Origin: Rheum nobile
Taxonomy: Eukaryota; Streptophyta; Magnoliopsida; Caryophyllales; Polygonaceae
Reading direction: 5' to 3'
Assembly: GCA_027886185.1 (NCBI GenBank)
Contig: WOAB01000619.1
Coordinates: forward strand, 7,068,001 to 7,132,000
Length of the DNA stretch: 64,000 nucleotides
Position numbers and translations under genes: made by a program. Below the pieces are notes generated by a model, which had not been told where the DNA came from, ran no database searches, and saw only the letters and a list, made by a program, of their open reading frames with translations. The stretch's first letter is position 1; each line of letters starts with the position of its first letter. Positions 54,994 through 64,000 of this stretch are shown here, one piece after another.

Positions 54994-57099
54994 TCAGTTG
55001 AGGTTGTACTGGCTCTTCAAGTACTTCAACGCCTCATGGTCCGAGTGAATGACAAACTCCTTAGGCCATAGATAGTGCTGCCAAGTCTTCAACACCTGAA
55101 TAAGAGCATATAGCTCCTTGTCATAAGTGGGGTAGTTGAGTTGGGCGCTTGTGAGCTTCTCGCTAAAGTAAGCAATGGGACGCCTATCTTGCAGCAAGAC
55201 CCCTCCAATTCCATGATGAGAGGCGTCACACTCCACCTCGAAAGTCTTGGAGAAGTCCGGTAATTTCAGCAAAGGAGCGTTGCACAACCGGTCCTTCAAG
55301 GTGGTGAATGTGGCCTCGTGTGCGTCCCTCCACTCAATTGATGCAGCCTTCTTTGTGATCTCATGTAACGGGGATGCAATGGTGGAGAAATCACGCACAA
55401 ACCTGCGGTAGAAGCCAGCCAAGCCAATGAATGACCGAACCATGGTTGGAGTTATGGGACGTGGCCATTCTTCTATGGCACAGATCTTCTCTTGGTCGAC
55501 TTTCAACCCATCCTTGCTTACAACAAAACCAAGAAAAATAGTAGATTCCGAGCAAAAAGAGCATTTACCAAGGTTAGCATAAAGTTTCTCATGCCTAAGA
55601 CACTCTAATACCTTCCTAAGATGCTCAACATGCTCATCTAACGACCTACTGTAAACAAGGATATCATCGAAGTAGACAACTACAAATTTTCCTAAGTAAG
55701 CCCTTAAAACATGATTCATCAATCTCATAAAAGTGCTAGGAGCATTGGTCAAACCAAAAGGCATAACCAACCACTCATAAAGGCCATATTTAGTCTTAAA
55801 AGCAGTTTTCCACTCATCACCCTCATGCATCCTAATTTGATGATAACCACTCTTAAGATCAATTTTTGAAAATAAAGTAGCACCATGCAATTCATCAAGC
55901 ATATCATCAAGTCTAGGAATAGGGTGTCGATACTTCATCGTAATTTGGTTGATTGCCCGACAATCAACACACATGCGCCAACTACCGTTCTTCTTAGGCA
56001 CTAGAATGACCGATACTGCGCAGGGGCTTAAGCTCTCTTGGACGTGGCCCTTATCCATCAACTCTTGCACTTGACGCTGCATTTCCTTGGTCTCCTCCGG
56101 GTTCGCACGGTATGCAACTCAGTTAGGTAGAGAGGCACCGGGCACAAAGTCGATTTGATGCTCAATTCCACGGATAGGTGGCAATCCTTCGGGCAGCTCA
56201 TCGGGCATCACATCCTCAAATTCCTGCAAAAGAGAAGTCACTACAGGGGGTAAATCAACAAGATCTTTAACATTTAAAAAACACTCAAAAAGAACAAGTA
56301 AAAAGCACGGAAGACGTCCCTGAATGATTGGGGAGACATCCCGAGACCTAGCCAATAGAAGCCAGTTTTCACAAGATCCTTGAATGTCGTTTTGAGCTGG
56401 CTTTGGGGGTTGTTTTGTTGCTGATTTTTGTGACTTCTCACGGCTAGCTGAGGGCAGTATATGTCCCTTGGCTTGTTCAAGTGCCTTGACTCGGTTCCTT
56501 TCAACTTGATCTTGCATAATCTCCTGAGGGCTCATAGGAAGCAATGTTACCTTTCTTCCATTGTGCATGAAGACGTAGTTGTTGAGGAATCCATCATGAA
56601 GAGCTTTCTTGTCAAATTGCCAAGGTCGCCCTAAGAGAAGATGAGTTGCATCCATGGGCACTACGTCATAAATTACCGAATCCTTGTAATGACCAATGCT
56701 GAAATTTTTTGTGCATTGTTGCTTCACAACATTGGAATCATCACCCACGGAGATCCATTGTAGACTATAGGGTTGTGGGTGCGGAGTCGTATTGAGCTTG
56801 AAGTGCTTGATCACCTTTTCATTGATGATATTGCAACATTTTCCACCATCTATAATGACACTCAAAGAAGCACCCTGGACCGCACACTTAGTATGAAATA
56901 AATTTTCACGTTGGTCAAGTAAGGTACCTTCTTTGGCGGTAAGAACGCGGCGTGTAACCAAGCTAAGAGGCACGTTGCCTTGCTCATCCATAGGGCTGCA
57001 TATGAATCCGGCCAAGCCCTCCTCTTCCTCATGGTCGTAGGTGTCAAATACTGGCCCGACTTCAGAGGTGTCCTCGTCAAAAGACTCGTAGCCGGAGGT
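54994..57099 (-). pseudogene. Gypsy protease, reverse transcriptase and RNase H, broken
   Basis: Protease is recognised by VIIDGGKCCNII and HLLLGRPWQFDKK. Reverse transcriptase starts after GIEHQIDFVPGASLPN-stop-VAYRANPEETKEM and has KKNGSWRMCVDCRAINQIT, FSKIDLKSGYHQI, FGLTNAPSTFMRLMN and the intact catalytic VVYFDDILVYS. RNase H shows FEVECDASHHGIGGVLL, IAYFSEKL and YPTYDKELYALI. The stop before VAYRANP and the one at SQYNLN-stop-RHARW are TGA where relatives have Arg, so CGA to TGA. From 56082 to 54994 the frame is fully open. Confidence 0.9.
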
Positions 57100-58504
57100 G
57101 TTCGAGAAGAGGACGCGCTTGTTTTTGGGTCAGTCCCGCTGCATGTGGCCACGCCCTTGGCACTTAAAACAGACCTTATCCCTTGCCCTATCATCAGAAG
57201 GAGGCGCTCGACGCGGCGGTGGCTTGTTGACGCGCGCCGGTGTGGTGCTCGGCCGAGTGGCCGGCGCCGGCGTTGTAGTCGCGGGAGCAGACTGCGAAGA
57301 GGAGCACACGTTAGAATTAAACGAACCAGAATTAGGGGAAGGAGCATACCTTGTATTAGGGCGAGACCAAGACGCTCTCTTAGCCGCTTGAGCTTGCGAC
57401 CATATCTCTTGTGCCGTATGTGCGCACTTTTGGAGGTCTCGTATGTTAAGCACCCGAAGTTGGTTTCTAATAGGCTCATGCAGGCCACGAAGGAACATAC
57501 TCCGAAAGTCCTCATCAGTGTGATGGATACCTGCCTTATGGGACAACTCTTCAAGTTCAGCATAAAATCAAGGAGAGAACGGTTACCTTGGGCCGCTAGT
57601 TGTATCTTGAGGGGCATTTCGGAAGTAAAGTCCTCGGGGACATACTTCTTTCTCATGATCCGCATAAGATGGCACCACGAAGTGACTGGACGCTCATGGC
57701 GACGCTCAAGGTCAGCTCGGAAACGATGCCACCAAGCCTTGGCGGCGCCGTCGAAGTGCAAAGCGGCAGTTTCAACCCGTTCTTCTTCTGGGTAGCGATA
57801 ATGATCCAAAATATACTATGTGGACTGCTGCCAATCAAGAAACTTAATGGGATCAAATTCACCAAAAAAGTTGGGAAGTTTTACCTTAATGTCGGGGCGA
57901 CGCGGTCCATGGCGCCCATGGCTCGGCCGGCGTCTGTCCGGTGTGTGCCGGCGGTTGCCGCGGCGCACAAGGCGCATCTCCTCCTGGCATTCCAACTCAT
58001 ACGCCTCATAGTCATCAAATCTGTCCCGGGAGTAGCCCGAGGCACTGTCATCGTCATCATCAAGCTCGGGTTCGGGATCGTCAGACTGCCTATGTTGTCG
58101 GCCTCTTTCCAGGCGACGACGACGACGGGAGCAATCCGAGGAGTAATTCTCATCTCTAGGAGCAAATGTAGGATTATACCTAACACTGGGGTCGACACGC
58201 TAGGAGGGTAGCCTTCGATTTGAGAGCGAAGGCGATCATGAGGGGTAGACAAGGCGCCCTTACCCTTGCGGTCCATTGGCCGACTGGTGGAGGCCGTAGG
58301 GTTCAACATTGGGTCAGTCGTGGGCAACCTCATGTCACTCATGGCCCGACGAAGCTGCGCAAGATCGGCATCCTTCGCGGCCAGTTGGCGGTCTTTATAT
58401 TCATTCGATGCATAAAGTGCGTCAATTTGCTCATAGGCGGAGTCCATGCGTCTGAGGCTGCGGTGACCCGTAGAAGGAGAGTTGCTTGTCGTAGGAAACT
58501 CCAT
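57100..58504 (-). pseudogene. Gypsy gag, frame-shifted
   Basis: The likely start is MEFPTTSNSPSTGHRSLRR at 58504, followed by a predicted coiled coil (YEQIDALYASNEYKDRQLA). After frame changes near 58200 an Arg/Asp-rich stretch leads into LPNFFGEFDPIKFLDW. Next come HYRYPEEERVETAALHFDGA and AKAWWHRFRADL (capsid core), then RGLHEPIRNQLRVLNIRDL and the knuckle CFKCQGRGHMQRD. A further shift near 57560 separates the two capsid halves. Intact gag would form the particle. Confidence 0.82.
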
Positions 58505-59404
58505 AGTACCTATACAAAGCATACAACACAAGGAGTAAGTTGCACCAAGCAAAAGAACAAGTCCAAGCCAAGTCCTTGTCTCAAAAGTGAACCAAGAAAT
58601 TTTCTGCTAGGCGTACTAATTTGGTTGCTCATGAGGAGGGAGAGGCTTGAACGGAAGGCAACAAAGCAAGAACTAGCAAATCGAGTCCCAAACAACACAC
58701 AAATTCCCAAGTTCAAGCAGATCAAATCAAGTTTCTTAGAATTAATCACAAGAGAGTTGAAAATATTGCCCTTTCAAGGAGAGTTGCGTAGAGACATGAA
58801 ATGAGTGAAGATGGAGTATGGCCGTATGGTGCGTTCTCTTGCCTGTTTTGTTTTTGGCTTTCGTCTTCCCAAACCTTTTTTTTGTTTGATGGAAGGTGAG
58901 AATTGTATTTTTGTTTTTGTTTATACGGCCACACTGTTTGTTTTTTAATTTGATTTATAATCAAACAAGAAAGAACCACACAAGCAAGTGCATGAGAAAG
59001 AAGGAAGAGACGTATGCAACTATGAGGGAATAAGATCTAACATCTAGTCTAGCAATTAATCCAAAGATGAAGCAAGAAGTAATCAAACAAATAAACAAGG
59101 AAATTAACGTATGCAAATAAGGGAACAAGATATTGCTAGAAGGAGAGATTTAAGGAAAATTGGGAAGTCAAAGATTACTCTTACTTGAGAATAACCAAAA
59201 CCTAAAGGAAGTAGGGTATGTAGGCCGAGAGGGAGAGGGTGGCGGACGGTGGTGGTGGCGGCGAAATGATGGTGGTGGTGTGGTGGTGTTCACGACGGTA
59301 GGGAATTCCGGCGAATGGTGGTGGTAAAAAAAAATCCGGGCTTGTAAGCGGAAAATTGTCAAGGAATCACAATAAGAGAGAATAAACAAACTTTGCTTGG
59401 ATAG
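58505..59404. other. Gypsy 5' leader
   Basis: Non-coding leader between the primer site and gag on the minus strand. A short GGTGG-rich stretch is at 59237-59330. No gene. Confidence 0.55.
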
Positions 59405-59416
59405 GCTCTGATGCCA
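59405..59416 (-). other. Primer binding site of the gypsy element
   Basis: The minus strand reads TGGCATCAGAGC, one base different from the usual tRNA-Met complement, two bases inside the LTR. Confidence 0.82.
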
Positions 59417-59418
59417 GT

Positions 59419-59574
59419 TGATGCGAACAACCCCTGAAGTGTCGTTGCAATCGTAGGATCTTCGTTTCCTCAAGCTTATAGTCGATTCTCCTCTTGCGTA
59501 GCCAAAGAGATGGCTTTCTGGGAGGTGCGTGAAACAGGCCAAACTCGTCCAAAGAGATGGACGTAGGGATCAAC
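59419..59574 (-). repeat. Gypsy 5' LTR (right), interrupted
   Basis: It matches 52841-52996 with few differences, then stops at ATCAAC, where TGTAATACCCC of the next element begins. The left LTR continues with GTGATGATCGCG at that point. Confidence 0.88.
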
Positions 59575-59828
59575 TGTAATACCCCTCATTTTTTAGTAAG
59601 GGTATTTGGGTAATTTTTCCCAACCCTCGTTCTGTAATTATGTCGCTTTCGGAGAAGTTTGGATTTTCTGTAACGTGTTTGATCTCTGTAATAATTCCCT
59701 GAGTGGTATAAAATACATTCGACGTATTTTTGGGGCTTAGAATATTTGTTTGGGTACAAATATATAATTTCCGGGATTTAAACCCATGCCAAACCCTTCC
59801 CCGGGCAAACAGACGCGTAAATGCCTTT

Positions 59829-60355
59829 TCCGCGACCGCGGAAGCATTTCCGCAACCGCGGAAGCATTTCCACGACCGCGGAATAATAGACGCTGGGCAC
59901 TGGAATTTTCCGCGACCGCGGAAAAGTGCAGGCACGCCAGCGACGCTTCGTCTTCCACCTCGTCGATCGCGTCACCGTTGATCCCATTCTTCGCCGTAGA
60001 TCTGGTCGGGGGGTTGATCTTCCTTTGGCTATAAAAGGGGAGGCTTGGGTCTCGGATTCTTCATCCATAGCTCGCACTTAGTCTCTCTTCCTCTCGTTTT
60101 CATCGTCGTCGGTGCTGTCAAGCCTCGCCGGAGCTCGTGCCCTCGTCGAATCTGTTCTCCGAGAGTCCTTGGAGGCTGGGAGGTGGTGGTCATCGAAGGG
60201 AGCCCTCGTCCGAGCCATGAAGTCCCCGTCGTCATCGTAGGTAAGCGCCGAAGTCGTCATCAGAAGGGTAACCGCGATCGCGGACATGAACATCCGCGAC
60301 CGCGGGGATGAACTTCCGCGACCGCGGAGATGAATTCCGCGATCGCGGATTAGGT
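59829..60355. repeat. Two arrays of CCGCGACCGCGG inverted repeats
   Basis: Four copies lie at 59829-59925 and four at 60272-60350, with variants such as CGCGATCGCG and CGCAACCGCG. On the sense strand the centre is AC, the same orientation as in the sense strands of the other two gypsy LTR families. Confidence 0.85.
60029..60038 (+). promoter_or_regulatory. TATA box of the plus-strand gypsy LTR
   Basis: GGCTATAAAAGGGG, identical in its core to the TATA boxes at 4612-4620 and 13062-13070, with start-site sequence expected about 30 bases downstream. Confidence 0.7.
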
Positions 60356-61884
60356 TCATTTCCCCCGTTTCTCTCGTTCTTCTCGGTTTTCGTTCTTCTG
60401 TGTCGTATCTTCGTATCATATTTAACTTAGGGTTCCGTCTTATGTTCCATCGTCATGGGAATCCATACTCAAATTCGAGTCGCCAGACCCCGGAACCCGA
60501 CATCTGTAATTCGTCTCAATTAAGGCAAGTGGCGGTTCGCTCTTGCTTATCATTCCATGTTTCTATTAATTATCAATTGTTTTTAATTATTAATTAAATT
60601 GGGATGAACTATTGTTTTTGTTTGGGAATAGATTTTATAAATGATACGATTAAAACATGACATTATAATAGGTTGTATATATTGCTAGAAATAACGCTAT
60701 TATATTTGTTATTACCATGATGGTATTGGTGTGGATTTTGTGTGTGAACAAAAATGTAGTTAGAACGAGTATTCGAAGGAACGCTATGTACCTTGCGAGG
60801 TCTAGCCGTTTCTTTATAACCGTGGTGGATAGGATGTCCAAGCCCTAACACCCTTCTCTGGTCATGACTGTCCCCTATCCGAGTATAGGGGAGGTGCACA
60901 CAGCTAGTGCCAAACATTCGGGAAATATTCCCAAGATATCTCTCGTATCGAGATGATATATGTATATGATAAAAGCTTTAACATGAATATACGTTTTGGA
61001 ATTAAACAAGATAAGTGTGATTATGAACATGATTAATATACCCTCGGGCGAGGATTACAACGTGGAAACCGCCCGGACTTCGATTAGAGTAAGTCCTCTT
61101 TCCAAATCTGAATTTGCATTACGCGGTGAGGTTGGTCGTGGACCCAAATAGTCAAGTCTTTTTAAACGCTTGTGTGAAATTATAACATTCCCAAATATTT
61201 GTCATACTTTCCCGTAAGACTCAATCTTTTAGAGTCTTCTCTTCATACATTTCCCTTAAGATCATTTCCTTTGGAGTCTCCTTTTCAGTGCATGTCTAAA
61301 CTTTAATCATTCCGTGAAAGTTATGGGTTATATATCGTCCCTTCGGTTGTTATTCGAGGGACAATGATAGTATACGGTTACGATCACTAGAACCATTCTG
61401 TTTGCACCCTTGCATAGTCTTTCATTAGACTAACCAACCGGGTTTTATTCCTTGCATGGTTGGCTGGTGTCATCCGTCCTATACGGCACATCAGTGGTTG
61501 GTCCCCGAAGACTCAAAGTAACCAATTGAAGAAGAGGCTTACAGTTGCAGATTTAAGTGTCGGTATTTCAAGGTCGTTAAGTATTACTCTAAAATGTATT
61601 TTTATAACCTAGTCATGTAATAGGTTTATTCTTAAAGTCTTCCGCTGTGTAATTTAAAGTCTTTCGCTGTAATTTCACTCTGTTGTAAAAACACTACTCT
61701 CGTTTGATGAGAGATCTTCTAATAAGAATGGTTGAGTTTCATTTAAAAATGTCTTCCGCTGTTTGTTTATTATGTTTATTTAAGATTAATTATTCTGATT
61801 AAAGTCTTGGGTGACATCGGACAGCAACGTCTGAGGTCACTGGCGTGTGGCATTTTCGACAATAAGTCGGGGGTGTTACATTTA

Positions 61885-61896
61885 TGGTATCAGAGC
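61885..61896 (+). other. Primer binding site (tRNA-Met type)
   Basis: TGGTATCAGAGC lies four bases after the LTR end. Confidence 0.92.
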
Positions 61897-62531
61897 AACA
61901 GTTTTAAAATTCTTGGCCTATTGTTAGGTTTGAGAATTTTCAAAAACTAATTTTGAAACTATTTTCAAACCTATCTTCTATTAAAAAGGAATTTCGAGAG
62001 TTTCAATGTTGAATTTAAAAGTTATAAGTAACTCTGGTAATTTAATTTAAACTAATGATTTAGCTATTTTGAACTTCAAAAGTTATTTATCGTTGGTTTA
62101 TAAAAGGCGTGGTATACGCAATCAAAATAAGTTTAAGATTGTAACTTTAAAAGTGTGATTTTGGTCTTGGTACAAGTTTTGTGATAATCGTATCACTAGT
62201 TTGAGAAACTAACTTTATAGATAATTATTTTTATATATAAGGTTTAAAGGTATAAAGTATAAAGTATAAAGTTTGAAGGTATCTGGTTTAAAACTAAGTG
62301 GTTTTCCAAACTTCTACATATCGTTTCTCCCTAGGTTTATTGTCATTTAAAGGTTGACATGTCTCCTAGAGTTCCCACTTTCAAGTAAGTCAGAAGAAGG
62401 TCGTTTCTGCGGTTAATAGTGATGGGCCAGTCAGACTGATATAGAGTTATTAGTTTGGACCCTTATAAATCGTATCATAACATAATTGACTCAGTGTCAT
62501 GTACAAGTTGGAAAAGTTCTAAACTAACGTT
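61897..62531. other. Gypsy 5' leader
   Basis: AT-rich leader with short tandem TATAAAG units at 62250-62272. No gene. Confidence 0.55.
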
Positions 62532-63152
62532 ATGGTTCATCAACAGATAATGGACACCCGATCCACCAACCAAGCAGCTAGCGAAAGTCCTAGCAACGAT
62601 TCTCGAATTCGGCTGAGAAGTGCTACTCCACAAGCGAAAGACGCGAGATCTGGCTCACGTCATAATGACCCGACCCTGCGACAGGATGTTCATCAGGGAC
62701 AAGCGGACCCCCAACCTGCAAGGTGAGTTCCACCTCCTGCCCCGATTATGCTAAATGCGACGACCATTGGACAGATAGTGGGGCTAGTGGTCGAAGTATT
62801 AATGGACCAGGTGATACCGCAAGCCCAAGCGGCCCCCTTACCCCAAGTCGCGGCTAGTGTGGAGGCACAGATTAAGGCAAGGAATGGGCAACATAATCGC
62901 AGGGCTGGCTCGTTCAAACGCCCGGCGTCGCCCACCAAGTTCGAGAAGTCTGGTCGTACTAAGACCAAGATGACTCAGGCTGGCTCCGCCAAAGGCTCAG
63001 GCTGGAGTAACGGCGTGATTCAATGCCACAACTGTGGTCAAGCTGGGCACAAGAGTCCTAGTTGCCCAAAGGCAAAGAGGATATGTTACAAGTGTGGGAG
63101 GGAAGGCCACCTGAAGGCATACTGTAAGAAGAAGGGCCTAAAGCCAACATAA
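62532..63152 (+). pseudogene. Reduced gag of the plus-strand gypsy element
   Basis: The frame opens at 62532 (the inner Met MDTRSTNQAASESP is also possible). It meets a TGA at 62724-62726, probably CGA in the ancestor, and continues in the same frame to 63152. The N-terminal disordered part and the C-terminal nucleocapsid are present: FKRPASPTKFEKSGRTKTKM, then knuckles CHNCGQAGHKSPSC and CYKCGREGHLKAYC. The capsid between them, some 200 residues in the related gag at 9842, is deleted. The product could bind RNA but not build a normal shell. Confidence 0.8.
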
Positions 63153-64000
63153 GCATGTCAGGCCTCAAAAGCTGGCAGTGGGCAGAACCCAAGGGCGGAA
63201 GTATCTGCTCCGGAGCAATATGTTGCTCGTATCAAAGGCAAGGCGCCTATGGAATATTCGGGTCAAGAGAAACGACTCTTTGTGATACGTCACCCCGACG
63301 GGAGGGAAACCATGTGCGAGTGGTAGAATTTTGTAAGTTTTTAAGAATAGGGAGCTATGACTTGTGTCGATAGTCTCCATAGTTTAGTAATTTGTATATT
63401 CGACTTTCTATCAGTTGTTTTATGTAATATTTCGAATAATAAAGAAGTGTTTCCTTGTTCCGGAAATTACTAAATTCGTTACTTTTGCAAATTGTTCGTT
63501 CATACGAGACTCCATGAGTGCCAAAAACAGTTATGCCACGTATGGATAAGGGCTGTCAGGACTTATAAAGGAGGGGTAACGTATGGAACCTAGGTGTTCG
63601 TTCCCTACATGGTTAACACCAGTGTCGACTCTATTACTGAATTTCTAGATCCATTCTTAGGAATCTCTCTTTACTCTTGGAGTAATGTTACATCGGTATG
63701 ACATTAATTACTTCCTTCATTGAGCTGACAAGCGTCACCTCGTGAGTTGAATCTTACCAAAATTCCTTAATGTAAAGGAAACAAATGTATGTGGTTAATG
63801 CTCTATGGGACGAATAATTTTTTTTCTCTCTCATATGTGTACCCTGAACATTTGTTGTGGTAAAAGTACGTAGGAGTGAACTATATAAAGATTAGAATGC
63901 CTCGTTGTGAGGTCATACTGTAGTCGTCTATATGGATAGATCGATGAGAATGGAACAAATGTATATCACAGATAGTTCATAGGGAGTCAGTTCTCTAAAA
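63153..64000. other. Internal sequence after gag, no pol recognised
   Basis: Up to about 63327 the translation IKGKAPMEYSGQEKRLFVIR resembles the linker after the knuckles. Beyond that no protease or reverse transcriptase motif appears in any frame I read. It may be unrelated filler of a pol-less derivative. Confidence 0.45.

Larger units (their letters stand above)
52841..59574 (-). mobile_element. Ty3/gypsy LTR retrotransposon, decayed, right LTR interrupted
   Basis: The left LTR starts TGATGCGAACAACCCC at 52841 and the right LTR with the same sequence at 59419; 59419-59574 matches 52841-52996. The right LTR is then cut by another element, so its remainder lies beyond the window. A tRNA-Met-like primer site adjoins the right LTR on the minus strand. 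Gag, protease, reverse transcriptase, RNase H and integrase are all present in order but carry stops and frame changes. PITRARARA near the C-terminus is typical of plant gypsy elements. The exact lineage is not certain. Confidence 0.88.
59575..61880 (+). repeat. Gypsy 5' LTR, 2306 bp
   Basis: It begins TGTAATACCCC and ends GGGGGTGTTACA directly before TTTATGGTATCAGAGC. It contains inverted repeats of the type TTCCGCG-AC-CGCGGAA at 59829-59930 and 60270-60355. Confidence 0.88.
59575..64000 (+). mobile_element. Ty3/gypsy chromovirus-type element, plus strand, continues past the window
   Basis: It starts TGTAATACCCC inside the LTR of the previous element. It has a complete 5' LTR (59575-61880), a tRNA-Met primer site and a reduced gag. 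The LTR shares the TATA region, the GTGGCTGGTGTCATCCG-like stretch and the GGTCACTGGCG...GGGGTGTTACA end with the element at 2706-13582, so the two are related families. No pol is seen up to the window end, and gag lacks most of its capsid, suggesting a non-autonomous derivative. Confidence 0.85.

Noticed and set aside
59730..60311. Several frames on both strands in the plus-strand gypsy LTR
   Set aside because: They sit over the same inverted-repeat arrays and the LTR promoter region.
1..64000. tRNA or rRNA genes
   Set aside because: No cloverleaf with the usual A and B boxes and no rRNA core was noticed by eye. The tRNA-like sequences present are retrotransposon primer sites. A tRNAscan run would settle it.

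Overview
The window is nuclear DNA of a flowering plant, most likely a eudicot. It is dominated by plant-type LTR retrotransposons, hAT and PIF/Harbinger DNA transposons and a Helitron. The only host gene that reads cleanly encodes the plant-specific ferredoxin-like subunit associated with mitochondrial complex I. Species cannot be named from the sequence alone. Almost every other long reading frame belongs to a mobile element or is a decayed copy of one.

Layout. (1) 1-17811: a Ty1/copia element on the minus strand. It has LTRs (the left one cut by the window edge), a tRNA-Met primer site, a polypurine tract and a broken gag, but almost no pol. It also carries an extra 3' gene with a plant-transposon-protein-like domain. 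That gene is split by a complete Ty3/gypsy chromovirus at 2706-13582, inserted with a perfect 5-bp target duplication. (2) 17812-19889: AT-rich DNA with a 90-bp tandem repeat and a probable small copia LTR. (3) About 19870-38885: remains of a PIF/Harbinger transposon (NAM-associated ORF plus nuclease transposase), torn apart by later insertions. These are a 686-bp hAT MITE (19890-20575), an Athila/Tat-like element lacking coding capacity (21436-26097), a relative carrying a gag-like ORF (27654-33340), and a 3.5-kb hAT transposon (34548-38024) lying inside a GTGCAC-rich repeat field. (4) 38892-46711: a non-autonomous Helitron with a canonical 3' hairpin and CTAG end. It carries exons, with introns, from at least four host genes: callose synthase, an O-fucosyltransferase, an organellar RNA pseudouridine synthase and NOF1/UTP25. 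(5) 46712-52840: the only stretch resembling host gene space, with the ferredoxin-like gene at 49604-50092 (minus strand), a TGTGATGAC minisatellite and a possible DUF1985 relic. (6) 52841-59574: a decayed minus-strand Ty3/gypsy element. Its right LTR is interrupted by (7) another gypsy chromovirus on the plus strand, 59575 to beyond the window end, with a shrunken gag.

Insertion order can be read from the nesting. The copia element predates the gypsy element inside it. The Harbinger element predates the hAT MITE, the Athila-like elements and the hAT transposon. The gypsy element at 52841 predates the one at 59575.

The most unusual signals are the Helitron's multi-gene cargo, a perfect 46-bp palindrome within it, and a GC-rich inverted-repeat motif with a common GCGACCGC core. 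That motif recurs many times, in the same sense orientation, in the LTRs of three different gypsy elements. I see no protein system that looks new to science.
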